The notes: generated by a model from the sequence alone, not told the origin. A stretch of 64,000 bases of DNA from Salinibius halmophilus (GCF_003577475.1 NZ_QPEP01000006.1:62001-126000); one strand, 5' to 3'. Counted from the stretch's first letter, positions 35,201 to 45,329 are shown. A program made the numbers and translations.

Positions 35201-35617
35201 GTAGATATCTGGCCGATGAATTTGCATCAGTTTTTCTGGCTGATTGATGGGTACAAAACCGTACTTCGCATAGAGTGAGTGGGCATCGGCAGTGGCCAGC
35301 ATAATGCGGCGCATCCCCTCAACTTCTGGCTGCGCTAAAATGTGCGCCACCAGATACTTACTAATGCCTTGCCCGCGACTGGCTGGGTCAACGAACACAT
35401 CGGCAAGATAGGCAAACGTGGCGTGGTCGGTGACCAAACGAGCAAAAGCCAGTGTTTCGTTGGCTTCGTTGAGCACCGCAAAGCACCAAGAGTGCTGCAT
35501 GGCCGTGTGCAGCGTTTGCTCAGGTACGCCTTTCGCCCAGTATGATTGGCTTAAAAAGCCATATATGCGCTCGAAGTCCATTTCTTCCAGCACGCTAGTG
35601 ATTCGCAGATGGTCCAT
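35186..35617 (-). CDS. GNAT family N-acetyltransferase
   Basis: 143 residues. The GNAT core is clear: F-A-R-L-V-T-D strand, then Y-L-A-D-V-F-V-D-P-A-S-R-G-Q-G-I-S-K-Y-L with the R-G-x-G acetyl-CoA loop, and the late A-H-S-L-Y-A-K-Y-G-F helix and strand. The substrate is unknown. AAAGGGA precedes the start. It is convergent with the ArsR gene (15-bp overlap) and 23 bases downstream of sua5, so it may share the sua5 transcript. Confidence 0.92.
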   Translation of the reverse strand: MDHLRITSVLEEMDFERIYGFLSQSYWAKGVPEQTLHTAMQHSWCFAVLNEANETLAFARLVTDHATFAYLADVFVDPASRGQGISKYLVAHILAQPEVEGMRRIMLATADAHSLYAKYGFVPINQPEKLMQIHRPDIYLTIA

Positions 35618-35640
35618 GTGTTTCCCTTTTAAACGTCTAT

Positions 35641-36639
35641 TTACAACAACTTGCTTTGAGCGCGTGATAGGCGGTCGTTGACGGCCCGCCAGGCTTCATC
35701 GGTTGGTGGCGCTTCTAATATAATTTGACTCATATGGTCTTGATCAGCTTTATGCAACGTTAGGTATAACTCGCGGCCAAACCCTTGCGCATCATTGTCG
35801 AGCACGCGAATGCGTTTAGCGTCAAAGCTCATTTCCAAACAATGGTCTTTTGCTGTTTGCGACCAAATCACTAGTTCACATGATTGCCCCTCCAATACCT
35901 CGAGCTGGCGCAATAACTCGCTTGTGCTTAATACTATAAGCGGTGTGGCAGGTTGGTAATGGGCTTTTACATTCCCCGGCACCACTTCCACGTGCTCTTC
36001 AGGTAGCTCAACTGGGCAGCCTAATACCGCTTCGATTTGCTGGCGACTAATGGGGCCAGCGCGCAGAATACGCGGCGTATCGGAAACTAAATCGATAATG
36101 GTCGACTCTAGGCCAAAATCACAATGGCCACCGTCTAGTATGGCTGCAATGCGGCCATGTAAACCATAATCTACCTGCTCCGCAATGGTTGGGCTCAGTT
36201 TTTTATATGGGTTTGCCGAAGGGGCGGCAAGGCCGGTATCAATGCTGCGCAATACTTCTAAAAACAGCGGGTGGGCTGGCACTCGCAAGGCAATCGTATC
36301 AAGGCCACCGGTCACTTCATTTGGAACTTCTGGCTTCTTTTCGACTAACACAGTCAGCGGCCCAGGCCAAAAGGCCTCACTGAGCTGGTCGAGTTGTGCG
36401 GGTATGTGGCGAGCCCAGCGTGCCACGTGACTCACATGTGGAATGTGCACAATCAGAGGGTGATTGGCTGGGCGACCTTTGGCAGCGAATATTTTGTTGA
36501 CTGCACTAGGTTGCATGGCATCTGCAGCTAGGCCATAAACGGTCTCGCTTGGCAGTGCGACACACTCGCCTTGCTGCAAAAGTTTAACCGCCTGCTGGAT
36601 ACCTTGATCACCAGAAAGCAAAAGTGTTTGGTAGGTCAT
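35641..36639 (-). CDS. L-threonylcarbamoyladenylate synthase, long (Sua5) form
   Basis: 332 residues. An N-terminal YrdC domain (about 10-195) carries the K-G-R-P-x-x-x-P-L motif, here A-A-K-G-R-P-A-N-H-P-L-I-V-H, and T-V-Y-G-L-A-A-D. A C-terminal Sua5 domain (about 205-330) separates this long form from the short TsaC. It makes threonylcarbamoyl-AMP from threonine, bicarbonate and ATP for the t6A37 modification of ANN-decoding tRNAs. AGG precedes the start. Whether a second, short TsaC exists elsewhere is unknown. Confidence 0.93.
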   Translation of the reverse strand: MTYQTLLLSGDQGIQQAVKLLQQGECVALPSETVYGLAADAMQPSAVNKIFAAKGRPANHPLIVHIPHVSHVARWARHIPAQLDQLSEAFWPGPLTVLVEKKPEVPNEVTGGLDTIALRVPAHPLFLEVLRSIDTGLAAPSANPYKKLSPTIAEQVDYGLHGRIAAILDGGHCDFGLESTIIDLVSDTPRILRAGPISRQQIEAVLGCPVELPEEHVEVVPGNVKAHYQPATPLIVLSTSELLRQLEVLEGQSCELVIWSQTAKDHCLEMSFDAKRIRVLDNDAQGFGRELYLTLHKADQDHMSQIILEAPPTDEAWRAVNDRLSRAQSKLL

Positions 36640-36736
36640 AGAGCCTGCTTAACCATAAAATTATGGCAATTATAACGCATGGCAAAGCTGGCTCACAGAT
36701 AATGCTAACAAGTTAGCCGTGTTGGTGCGCCATTGA

Positions 36737-37408
36737 TTAACTTGTTAAAAACTGGGTTCTTAGTTTTTCGTGGAACGACTCTTTGGCATTGCTGCGCGGG
36801 AATTCGATGTTTGGCACGGGCACACTCAAACCATCACACAGAGGCTGCCAGCCATCTTGTACTTTAAAGCTGATCAAACGCTCACTTGGTACCGTTGCTT
36901 TAACATGGGCCACATGGTTGCGATACACCTCTTTTACGAACTCAGCATCCTCTACGCGACCATCAAACAGGTGATCTTTCACCAAAGCCTTGTGCATCAT
37001 GCCCACTTGGATTTGATTGCGCGATTTCTTTGAGTAAGTCGCTTTCAACGTCATCAACAGCATCTCAGCCAAGCTTGGCTTAATGGTTAGGATCGTTTTA
37101 AAAGCACTTTCGTACCAGCTGTCTGCATCGCGTTCTGTGAGCACAACTTTTGCCTCTGGAAAAGCTTGCATCAGTTGCTCAAAGAAAATACAGCCAGGGA
37201 AGTCGACGATCGATTGATAGTCTGCCAGCATGGTGTGCCAATCGACGGTTTCACCGGCTAGCGCCTTGCGCCAGTTTTGCGCGTGCCCTTGGTGTTTGTA
37301 TACATCTACCATGTGATAGCAATCACCGTAGCCAAGATGCTCTAACGCTGTTTTTACCGAGAGTGTGCCAGTGCGGCCAAAGCCTGCACCAATTACCTTT
37401 AAAGTCAT
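36737..37408 (-). CDS. Sulfotransferase family protein
   Basis: 223 residues. The N-terminus has the PAPS phosphosulfate-binding loop G-A-G-F-G-R-T-G-T-L-S, and further along lies the 3'-phosphate-binding V-V-L-T-E-R-D-A-D-S-W-Y strand. This matches the PF17784-type sulfotransferases found in bacteria and fungi. It would move a sulfate group from PAPS to an unknown hydroxyl or amine acceptor. AGGA lies upstream of the start. It stands alone. Confidence 0.9.
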   Translation of the reverse strand: MTLKVIGAGFGRTGTLSVKTALEHLGYGDCYHMVDVYKHQGHAQNWRKALAGETVDWHTMLADYQSIVDFPGCIFFEQLMQAFPEAKVVLTERDADSWYESAFKTILTIKPSLAEMLLMTLKATYSKKSRNQIQVGMMHKALVKDHLFDGRVEDAEFVKEVYRNHVAHVKATVPSERLISFKVQDGWQPLCDGLSVPVPNIEFPRSNAKESFHEKLRTQFLTS

Positions 37409-37562
37409 ATTTAATCCTAAATATTAACAAAATATGAAAGTTTCTTAGATATCCCTGAACATATGTAGAGTAATTATTTGATCACAACTAGGTCAATAGC
37501 TGCTTTTTTCGGGGTACTATAAGCTGTACATTACCTAGGGAATATGAAAATTGGTGTCATAA

Positions 37563-38657
37563 ATGACTTCAAACAAGTTCGGAGCACTGGTATTTGGCGG
37601 GCTATTACTAACTTTAGGGGTAGTAATTATTGCAACAACTGTAATTGCGCCTGTTTATATTTCATGGTCGATGCGAGGCTGGCAGCAGGTGCCCGCAACC
37701 CTTGTGGATGCGCGAGTGGCATCGCGAGATGTGATTCATGATGACCAAAAAGACAGCCCAATGTACTACGCTGTTGTTGAATACCAATATGAGTATCAAG
37801 GACGTGTCTATTTTGGTGATCGACTAGACTTAAATTTATTAGAAATAGTTAACGCCGAACGCGCAAACCACATAGTTCAAGCAGTTTTCTCAGCTTCGGA
37901 AAATGGGTTAAGTGTTTATGTAAATCCAAATAATCCATCGCAAGCGATATATCACAAACAGCCCTATTGGCGTTTGTTAATATCGATGGGTTGTTTTGGT
38001 TTGCTGTTCATTTTGGCAGGCATTGGGATTGTGTTATTGGGGTTTAATAAACCACTCAACAATAGAGAGACGTTATTGTCACAACCGAAAATGCAGTCTC
38101 ACCTTGCTATTTTTGCTGCCTTAACGCTGCTATCGGTATATGGCATGTTCGCAGCGTATTGGCTCTTTGCTGGGTTGTGGCAAACAGTCATTGCGCTATT
38201 GTTGTTTGCTGCACCCTTGTTCATGTCGCGCTACGCATGGCGCTTTAGTTCGTCAGTGAAGCGTTATGAGCAGGTTGACCTCAAGCTTCATAAGGCAGTT
38301 GAGCTGGGTGGTCGCATTTGTGCAACAGTTACCATTCCAGAGCCATTCGGAATCGAAGATAGCTATCAAGCTACTCTACGGTGTTTGCAGCATCATCGAG
38401 CTGAAAGTCAAAAAAATCCTATGCTGTTGGAGCGCTGGATGACGGCGACTAATGTTAGCGCTCAGGCCATTGATGGCTCAACTCAGCTATCAATTGATAT
38501 CGCTATACCGCATGACCGTCATGTCACCAAGTACAATGAACAAAACAGCTTCTTTTGGTTATTGCGAGTCCGCAACACACGATCGGGTATTGGCTTTGAT
38601 CGAGAGTATGAAGTTGTTGTTGAGGGTGAAGAGATTTTGCAAACACTGGCTTCATAG
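37563..38657 (+). CDS. DUF3592-containing membrane protein
   Basis: 364 residues. A first membrane helix (about 8-35) is followed by an extracytoplasmic DUF3592-type beta domain (M-R-G-W-Q-Q-V-P-A-T-L-V-D-A, then V-E-Y-Q-Y-E-Y-Q-G and V-N-P-N-N-P-S-Q-A). Two or three more helices (about 140-230) and a C-terminal soluble domain follow. The function of the family is not known. No strong ribosome site is visible before the ATG. It lies 70 bases upstream of a chemoreceptor gene on the same strand. Confidence 0.8.
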   Translation: MTSNKFGALVFGGLLLTLGVVIIATTVIAPVYISWSMRGWQQVPATLVDARVASRDVIHDDQKDSPMYYAVVEYQYEYQGRVYFGDRLDLNLLEIVNAERANHIVQAVFSASENGLSVYVNPNNPSQAIYHKQPYWRLLISMGCFGLLFILAGIGIVLLGFNKPLNNRETLLSQPKMQSHLAIFAALTLLSVYGMFAAYWLFAGLWQTVIALLLFAAPLFMSRYAWRFSSSVKRYEQVDLKLHKAVELGGRICATVTIPEPFGIEDSYQATLRCLQHHRAESQKNPMLLERWMTATNVSAQAIDGSTQLSIDIAIPHDRHVTKYNEQNSFFWLLRVRNTRSGIGFDREYEVVVEGEEILQTLAS

Positions 38658-38727
38658 TCAGGCGAAACCTCCAACTAACGTCTAAACTCATTCGCATATT
38701 GAGCATTAAGTATTGGTGGAGAGGCGA

Positions 38728-40311
38728 ATGAGCATCAGGCAAAAGATTTGGTTGATTGTAGTGGTTATGGCAATCGGTACCATAGGTACCGCTTTGGTGG
38801 GGAATTGGGGCTTTAATAGTAGCAAGCAAATTATTGCTCAGTACACCGACAATACCATCCCCAATATTGTCTTGGTGAAAGATCTAAATATTGAGATCCT
38901 AAACATACAAGAACAGATGCGCACTAACGCTAACCCTAGCGATGTGAAACGGCGTTGGCAGGCGGCGATGGCGGTTTTTAATGGTTTTGCTCAAACCATT
39001 CGAAATAATCAAGCGGCACAAGGTAACCCTGATCAAACGCTTTTAGATGGCCTCAATAGTATTGAACGTAACATCAATAACTACTCTGCTGTAATCAATG
39101 CTTACCGGGGCACCTGGAGCAATGACGTTGAAGGATTGCACAACCAGTTTAACCCCGGCGTGGTAGGGTCGATGGTCAATGTTAATGCCGTTATCGACAA
39201 TGTGATTGTCATGACTAACCAGACGATTGCAGGCTTGAGTCAAACTATCACCAATATTCTCATTTTTGTTCCGCTCATTCTTCTAGCTACTGCACTTGCG
39301 ATCGCACTATGGGTTTCTAAGTTGGTCAACCGTTCGGTTGCTTGTTTTAAGCGTGAGTTAAAGGTGGTCGCGGAAGGTGACCTTTCAGTTCATCTTACGG
39401 AAAACGGTAAAGATGAGCTGGCTGAGGTTGCACGAGAAACCAATAAGCTGATTGCTAGTATCAGAACACTGATTAGTGATATTCAGGTGGCAGCAGATTC
39501 GGTTGCAGACTTGGCGACTGACTTTAGTTCCGAAAGTCAGCGTATGAGTCAGCGTAGCCAAGAGCAGTCTTTGCAAACCGATGCATTAGCAACTGCGATG
39601 ACAGAGATGTCTAGTAGCGCAGTAGAGGTTGCCAATAATGCCAATGAGACAGCAGAGCAAGCTGATATGACGAATCAGCAGGCTCAGCAAGCAGAAGGCC
39701 AAATCACCACCGCCGTTAATCAAGCAGAGGATATCAACAGGCGAGTAGCAGAGGTTGATCAGCGGGTGTTTAGCCTGAAAGAAAAAGCTGGTGACATTTC
39801 TTCGGTGATTGATGTCATTAAAGGTATTGCAGAGCAAACAAACTTACTGGCACTAAATGCTGCCATCGAAGCGGCCCGTGCCGGTGAGCAAGGCCGTGGT
39901 TTTGCTGTGGTAGCAGATGAAGTACGGTCGCTGGCATCTAAAACACAAGACAGTACAGGCGAGATAGTATCGGTAATTGAAGCGCTGCAAAATGAAGCAG
40001 AACAGGCCAGTCACCATGTTTCTAGCATTGTAGATGTGGTGAAACAGAGCACCGAAACAAGCCGCTCTGTGGCAACAGTATTGGAAGCGATTACGCGTGC
40101 TATTGCTGAAATCAACAGTCGCAATGCTCAGGTAGCAGCAAGTTCGCAAGAGCAAAGCCATGTTGCAGAAGATATGAATCAATCGATTACGCTAATCTCA
40201 GGCGCTGCCAACGACAACGCTACGGCAACGCAGCAACTGGTTTCTCAGATTCAGCAAGTAACCGATCTAGCGCAAGGGCTGCGCACAGCCTGTAAAAGGT
40301 TTAGTGTTTAA
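38728..40311 (+). CDS. Methyl-accepting chemotaxis protein with four-helix-bundle sensor
   Basis: 527 residues. Helix one lies at about 8-30, then comes a periplasmic region of about 150 residues, mostly helical (4HB_MCP-like: [16 protein letters not shown]), helix two at about 175-195, HAMP, and a signalling domain with the hairpin [19 protein letters not shown] near 378. The frame runs back to TTG 38713, but ATG 38728 with GGAGAGG upstream is the start. The ligand is unknown. The stop overlaps the convergent small membrane protein gene by four bases. Confidence 0.94.
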   Translation: MSIRQKIWLIVVVMAIGTIGTALVGNWGFNSSKQIIAQYTDNTIPNIVLVKDLNIEILNIQEQMRTNANPSDVKRRWQAAMAVFNGFAQTIRNNQAAQGNPDQTLLDGLNSIERNINNYSAVINAYRGTWSNDVEGLHNQFNPGVVGSMVNVNAVIDNVIVMTNQTIAGLSQTITNILIFVPLILLATALAIALWVSKLVNRSVACFKRELKVVAEGDLSVHLTENGKDELAEVARETNKLIASIRTLISDIQVAADSVADLATDFSSESQRMSQRSQEQSLQTDALATAMTEMSSSAVEVANNANETAEQADMTNQQAQQAEGQITTAVNQAEDINRRVAEVDQRVFSLKEKAGDISSVIDVIKGIAEQTNLLALNAAIEAARAGEQGRGFAVVADEVRSLASKTQDSTGEIVSVIEALQNEAEQASHHVSSIVDVVKQSTETSRSVATVLEAITRAIAEINSRNAQVAASSQEQSHVAEDMNQSITLISGAANDNATATQQLVSQIQQVTDLAQGLRTACKRFSV

Positions 40312-40628
40312 AACTTCTTGTGGCGTTGAGTAAACTTATATGACGCCATTGCGAATGCAATGGCTGTAACAACAAAAGCAACAGCTTGGCGCGGAGCGAG
40401 CGCGCCCGGAAGTTGGTAGTACCAGTTATAAATACTCGCCATCCCAACAATCGCACTGAACATAGCTAATAGCGAATACATGGTTGCCCAAATCAAATCG
40501 GCAGTCGGCTCTGCTACATCACTGTGGTAATAAATCCCACTCAAACCAGCGGCCATTAGTACAAGTAAAATGGCTAGCAGCCGACTGCTGCCAAGCAGCA
40601 GGGAAGTTGAGTAAATATGTGCAAACAT
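40308..40628 (-). CDS. Small membrane protein of unknown function
   Basis: 106 residues with three predicted membrane helices and a basic C-terminus (F-T-Q-R-H-K-K-F). GGGAG lies seven bases before the start. It sits 23 bases downstream of the beta-helix protein gene on the same strand and may be the last gene of that operon. No family is recognised. Confidence 0.65.
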   Translation of the reverse strand: MFAHIYSTSLLLGSSRLLAILLVLMAAGLSGIYYHSDVAEPTADLIWATMYSLLAMFSAIVGMASIYNWYYQLPGALAPRQAVAFVVTAIAFAMASYKFTQRHKKF

Positions 40629-40651
40629 AAGCGACTCCCAAATGGTTAGTG

Positions 40652-42580
40652 TTATTCGATGCGCCGAACAGAAAAGTTCGCTGGCGGCTGAATTTGATAA
40701 CCCATGTAATCATTTTTTGCACCACGGTGTGGGTTTTTTCCAACTGGTATACCAGCTAAGTCAAAGTTTGGCACCGGTTCTGAACTGCCACCTGTCCAAG
40801 TGGGTGAATCGGTGGCGATGTGTAGTGGAAGCTCATTGATTATTAACGGGTCGGCAATTTCGCTATCGACTGGTAAGTGCTCAAGGAAGCTTGCTTTAAA
40901 TAAACTAGGGTTGTTGGCCACAGCTTGGTTGTACCAAAGGTTGTTTGACAGGTTTAGTGTGCTGTTTTCATCCGCTGAATAGGCAACATAAGGGGCAGGG
41001 TAGTCTAAGTAGACCAGGTTATTGGATACAGTAAACGTTGCTCCCTGACTAGAGCTGAGCGCGATGGCGTAAGGGGTGTTGTACTGAATGCCACCGCCAC
41101 GTGGGAAGCTACGTGAACTGGGATCCGAAACACGAGAAATGGTGTTGTTATAAATGTTAAAGTTGCCATTGATCGCTGCGCCAGCCGTTATGCCTTGTGG
41201 CGACGTGCCATTGTTTTCTTCGCCAACGGGGCCCAGGCCCGCATTAATGATGAGGTTATTGTAGATTTCACCATCGACATTCCAACACGGCTGGTGCACA
41301 CCATCAATGGTACGACCGCCGGCACGAATGTTTATCGCCGACCCTTTTTGGTTGATGATGACATTATTGTGGGCAGATAACACCGAGCCAGGCTTGAAGT
41401 TCAAGCAGCGCTCAAAATGTGCATTCCATTGATCATAAAAGTGCAGCCCAAATTTCGCTTTATTGTCTTCTAAAAAGTTCCAGCCAAACTCCCAACCATC
41501 CAATGGTTCACGAGTATTGCCTTGGTCGTCGATGGCATCCGTTCGGATAGTGATGTAGGTGGTATGTTGAAAATGGGACGTTTGGTCGCAACCATGGTCA
41601 AATATGTGGTTGCCAAACGCCTTTAATCCACTAGCATTGTAGCCATTGGCAACTATGGCGCCTGCGAAGCCCGTGGCGCATTTACCTGGGCGCTCCACAA
41701 GATAGTTACCAATAATTCGACCATTTTTGCTGGCGCGAATGTTCTCATTAGAGTTGCTCGCATTAGATACGCCTATGACTGGGCTACCGGGTGGCGGCTC
41801 ATCAATATGACCCACTTCCACATGAAACTTAGAAAACACTAACCCCGAAGATAAGTACGGGTGAATGCCCCAGTTTGGGCCTGATGCAAATGCTTGTGTA
41901 TTTGGATAACTAACAAAAGCGACTTGCTTATCGGCGGTTCCATTTACTTCAACGACCCATATACCGGCGCGACCACGATCTGCGTTTGCGAATTGCTCGC
42001 TGATCTCTCGTACCCCATGGCTATAGACAATATCACCGGCCTCAACTCGGCCATTGCCAGCTGAGCCGCCCCCGAAGCGGTAAGCACTGATATAGCGCCA
42101 GGGCGCGGTGAAAGAACCATCATTACTAGGGCTGCCCGAGTCGGTAACGTGATAGATATTGCCCAGGCGCACGGTAAATGCCAGCGTATTATTACTTGGA
42201 GTGCCAGATGCGTCGGCTAAGTGAATCTCTGCCTCGCCATCGGGCAAAGAGCGTGGCAAAGAAAACGCAACTTCATAAATTTGATGAGAGCGCCACAGAT
42301 TAGCAGGCCCGCCTGGCAGTTCTCCATCAGCTCGGCGCCAATAATAAATATGTGCTGCATCGTGGCGTTGTCCATCGCTATCGATAAGCCAAACATCACC
42401 TTTTTGATCGCCAAAGCGATTGCCCCATATGGTAATAATTGCCCCTTCGCCTAAGCCATCTGATAATCCTGTCTGAGGGCCGGAAATAAGGTCACTAAAG
42501 GCTAAGTGAGGTTCTTGGGCACTTGCCGTGGCGGCCAGTGTCATCATTACAATGGTACAAATCCAAATTCTCAAGCGCAT
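40652..42580 (-). CDS. Secreted right-handed beta-helix protein, possible polysaccharide lyase or binding protein
   Basis: 642 residues. A signal peptide ends near A-T-A-S-A. Residues about 25-140 form an Ig/IPT-like beta domain (I-T-I-W-G-N-R-F-G). Residues about 140-570 show regularly spaced N-N and G-N turns (I-I-G-N-Y, A-F-G-N-H, S-A-H-N-N, I-Y-N-N-L, I-Y-N-N-T, V-S-N-N-L, L-S-N-N-L), the pattern of parallel beta-helix pectate-lyase-like proteins. No catalytic residues can be assigned. It follows a frameshifted lyase-like gene and an Fn3 lipoprotein gene with eight- or nine-base gaps, so all three form one operon, probably for polysaccharide capture or breakdown. Confidence 0.8.
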   Translation of the reverse strand: MRLRIWICTIVMMTLAATASAQEPHLAFSDLISGPQTGLSDGLGEGAIITIWGNRFGDQKGDVWLIDSDGQRHDAAHIYYWRRADGELPGGPANLWRSHQIYEVAFSLPRSLPDGEAEIHLADASGTPSNNTLAFTVRLGNIYHVTDSGSPSNDGSFTAPWRYISAYRFGGGSAGNGRVEAGDIVYSHGVREISEQFANADRGRAGIWVVEVNGTADKQVAFVSYPNTQAFASGPNWGIHPYLSSGLVFSKFHVEVGHIDEPPPGSPVIGVSNASNSNENIRASKNGRIIGNYLVERPGKCATGFAGAIVANGYNASGLKAFGNHIFDHGCDQTSHFQHTTYITIRTDAIDDQGNTREPLDGWEFGWNFLEDNKAKFGLHFYDQWNAHFERCLNFKPGSVLSAHNNVIINQKGSAINIRAGGRTIDGVHQPCWNVDGEIYNNLIINAGLGPVGEENNGTSPQGITAGAAINGNFNIYNNTISRVSDPSSRSFPRGGGIQYNTPYAIALSSSQGATFTVSNNLVYLDYPAPYVAYSADENSTLNLSNNLWYNQAVANNPSLFKASFLEHLPVDSEIADPLIINELPLHIATDSPTWTGGSSEPVPNFDLAGIPVGKNPHRGAKNDYMGYQIQPPANFSVRRIE

Positions 42581-42589
42581 TTAAAGGCC

Positions 42590-43343
42590 CTATGGCGATA
42601 CTTGTTCAACATTGAAGTGACTTGGGTTAAGTGGCGGAAAAACGAATCCGTTAATATCAACATCGGCGTGTGCCGGTAGCCCGTCGTAAATTTGCAAGTC
42701 ATCAATAGCGAACCACTCTTCACGCATTGACTCTTTTGGCCATGAATGAAAGTAATCATTGCCGCCGATCGACACGAGGTTCCACTTCGCCATGCCAGTT
42801 GGGTCAATTAGGGTATCTTGTGCATCGCCATCGTGGCGCCCAGAGCGCACATAAGGAATGTTGTCCAAGGTGAGTAAGCGGCGACCGTTTAGCCATTGAA
42901 TCAGTACACCATCCTCAACATCCGGTGCTGAGTTCATCTTCACGTAGAACCCCATCTTGACCCACATGTGTTCATCACCAAAACACCACTGATTTGCCTT
43001 GCTTGCCTCGCGCTTTGTCGGCATTGCTCGCCAGAATTTCGATGTTCTCATGATGATCTGGGTGACCATTGCGGGGGCTATAGTTTTGCCCGGCTTGTCG
43101 AACTGAGAAAAACCCTTCTGGAATCAGGTGCCCATTAGGCGCCCAGTCATGTGTGCGAATGGACTGGCCGGTATCAACCGGCGCGTCAGGAAAGTACCTT
43201 GAGTCATTCATGCCGTATGGATTGAGTGCATTCTGCAATAATCCAGAGTGCCAATCCGGCTGGTCATCGAATGTGGCTTCAAAGATAAGCTCACCGCTAA
43301 GCGCTTGGGTCGCCAGCAGCGTGGTGAATAAAATCCTTTTCAT
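42590..43343 (-). pseudogene. Polysaccharide-lyase-like secreted protein split by a single-base frameshift
   Basis: Two overlapping minus-strand frames, 43343 to 42975 and 43069 to 42590, together encode one protein of about 250 residues. The first gives a signal peptide and F-E-A-T-F-D-D-Q-P-D-W-H-S-G and stops after G-K-S-V-V-F-W. The second continues as G-D-E-H-M-W-V-K-M-G-F-Y-V-K-M and ends with a typical jelly-roll lyase-like core (L-I-Q-W-L-N-G-R, W-F-A-I-D-D-L-Q-I-Y-D-G). Removing one T from the TTTT run at about 42980-42983 joins the frames. Either a mutation or a sequencing error in the homopolymer explains it. Neighbours on both sides are intact members of the same operon. Confidence 0.75.
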
Positions 43344-43351
43344 TGTAAGCT

Positions 43352-43690
43352 CTACTGTGGTTTTACAAACTGACTTAAGCGGCCAGTTTTATCAATGGCT
43401 GCGATCTCAAAGTTGTAATTACCAGGTTCGAGTTCGGCAAGGTAAGTCGTCTTTTCAGCTTCCAACTCAATAATTGCGCTAGTGCCATTAGCGGTGTTGG
43501 TCCACTTTATATGGTAGCCAGCAATGTCTTGCTCATTGAGGGCGGTGCCATCAACTCTTGCCGTTGGGGGTGTCCAGCTTAATTGGTATTTAGCACTGCT
43601 TGCTTGCTGCTCGCCTACCGGAGCATCAGTGCAGCCAGCTAAGCCTAGTGCCAGCAATATGCTTGTGGCCAATGCAGAGCGCTTATCCAT
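43352..43690 (-). CDS. Fibronectin type III-like lipoprotein
   Basis: 112 residues. A lipoprotein signal with lipobox L-G-L-A-G-C is followed by a single Fn3-like domain (Y-Q-L-S-W-T-P-P-T-A-R, G-Y-H-I-K-W-T, Y-N-F-E-I-A-A-I-D). It is the first gene of a three-gene operon with the frameshifted lyase-like gene and the beta-helix protein. It probably works as a small surface binding or scaffold protein. AAAGGA precedes the start. Confidence 0.82.
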   Translation of the reverse strand: MDKRSALATSILLALGLAGCTDAPVGEQQASSAKYQLSWTPPTARVDGTALNEQDIAGYHIKWTNTANGTSAIIELEAEKTTYLAELEPGNYNFEIAAIDKTGRLSQFVKPQ

Positions 43691-43793
43691 TGCATTTATC
43701 CTTTTAATTGACAGATAGGCGATAGCTTATGGGCTAATATCTTTTGGCACAACTACCCACAGCGGTAACTCAACTAAGGTTAAACAATTTAGC

Positions 43794-45329
43794 TCATGCC
43801 AAACTGAGTATTTTAAGGCCGTCGATCTGGTTAACAAAATCCTTGTTATGACTTACCACTACCACAGCATTGGCGAGCTGATTGATTAGGTGCGCAAGGT
43901 CACTTTGGCTTTGCAGGTCAAGGTGATTGTCCGGTTCATCCAACAGTAAAACAGCACTAGTTTGACTCGCATAAGCGAGTGCTAACTTCATTCGCTCGCC
44001 GCCACTTAACTGACCAACTAATAAGTCAGCGCGATCACGACGCAGGCCGATACCTGCTAGTAAGGTTTGTCGGTCAGTTTGGCTCAACTCGGGTGTGAAC
44101 TGCGCCAGAAACTGCTTAGCGGTGCTTGTTGGTTCCAGCAGTGACACCTGTTGATCAACATAGACTAGCTGTTTCGGTCGTCGTAGTTCTCCCGATATCG
44201 CTTCAAGCTGCCCTGTTAATACTTTCAACAAGGTGGATTTGCCACTGCCATTGGGGCCTGCTAGCCATAAGCGGTCACCGGTTCGTATGCTCAAGCTGAT
44301 TGGCTGCTGTCTGCCATACGGCAATATGACATTTTGCAGCATGCAATAGTCGTGATAATGGGCTTGGTTGGCGTGCAAACGATTAACATGTGCTTGCTGG
44401 GAGGCTGGCTTTTCAGTTTCTAGCTGCTGCTGCAAACGGGCAAATGCTTGCTCTCGATTGCCTTGATTTTTGCTCGCTTTGTCGGCCTTAAAATCGCCTA
44501 GCATCTTACTTTGGCTGCCATCGCGCACCAACTTTTTACCTTGCTTTTGCCTTTGTTCCGCTCGTTCACGTGCTAGCTGGTGCTGCTTGGCTATCTGCTT
44601 TTGCTGGCGCTCGATGGTTTCTATTTTCGCTTGCACGCCAGCAAGCTGGCGCTGGCGATTCTCGCGATAAGCGGCAAAACCGCCACTGTAGCTGTGCAAG
44701 CCTTGGTGGTCGAAGTGAATAATGCGCTGTGCAGCATCTAGCAGAATAGGGTCATGGCTAATAGCCAGCACACCGGGTTGATGACTTGCTAACGCTTCAG
44801 CAAGCCAAACGCGATTCGCTTGGTCTAGATGATTGCTCGGCTCATCGAGCAACAAAAACTGTGAGGTCTGTTTAAGCAACTTAATAACAAGGCGCGTGCG
44901 CTGACCGCCACTTAGCTGGTCTAGGCTATCGAATAAACCGATATTTTGGCTAGCCAGCCTTTGCTGCCACCGCTCGGCTAGCAGCCAGTCATCATCGCCG
45001 ATTAACTCAAAATCTTGCTCGCAAGCCTTACCTTGTTCAATACGCTTAAGCGCTGCTAGTTTGTCTCGAATCTGAATAACGTCCGCTACGGTTGCGGCGT
45101 TATCTAAAGCATGCTGCCCTAAATAAAAGCACTCGACTTGTTGGCTGATAAGTCCTTTGATGTTGCCGCCCCGTCTGCCCGCTAGGGAGGCCAGTAGTAA
45201 AGACTTACCAATACCATTGTCACCCGTAATAACCGTTAAGCCAGTGGCAATGCTTTCGCTGAGGTTTTGAAAAACAGCTTCACCGTTAGGGTGTTGATAG
45301 CTCAGTTGTGAAAATTGAATGGCGGTCAT
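43794..45329 (-). CDS. ABC-F family ATPase (two ATP-binding domains)
   Basis: 511 residues with two ABC domains and no membrane segment. The first has Walker A G-D-N-G-I-G-K-S and signature L-S-G-G-Q-R-T-R. The second has G-P-N-G-S-G-K-S and L-S-G-G-E-R-M-K. Both have L-L-D-E-P Walker B motifs. A basic coiled linker joins them, as in ABC-F proteins that act on the ribosome. Members range from housekeeping translation factors (EttA, Uup) to antibiotic-protection proteins. The short, very charged linker does not decide between these. ATG 45329 with GGGAG upstream is preferred over an in-frame start at 45341. The long leader contains a strong hairpin. Confidence 0.9.
   Translation of the reverse strand: MTAIQFSQLSYQHPNGEAVFQNLSESIATGLTVITGDNGIGKSLLLASLAGRRGGNIKGLISQQVECFYLGQHALDNAATVADVIQIRDKLAALKRIEQGKACEQDFELIGDDDWLLAERWQQRLASQNIGLFDSLDQLSGGQRTRLVIKLLKQTSQFLLLDEPSNHLDQANRVWLAEALASHQPGVLAISHDPILLDAAQRIIHFDHQGLHSYSGGFAAYRENRQRQLAGVQAKIETIERQQKQIAKQHQLARERAEQRQKQGKKLVRDGSQSKMLGDFKADKASKNQGNREQAFARLQQQLETEKPASQQAHVNRLHANQAHYHDYCMLQNVILPYGRQQPISLSIRTGDRLWLAGPNGSGKSTLLKVLTGQLEAISGELRRPKQLVYVDQQVSLLEPTSTAKQFLAQFTPELSQTDRQTLLAGIGLRRDRADLLVGQLSGGERMKLALAYASQTSAVLLLDEPDNHLDLQSQSDLAHLINQLANAVVVVSHNKDFVNQIDGLKILSLA

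Noticed and set aside
42960-43000. Programmed +1 frameshift joining the two lyase-like frames
   Set aside because: The TTTTGG context could allow slippage in principle, but there is no stop codon in the A-site or stimulatory structure that I can see. A single-base insertion in a T-run is simpler.
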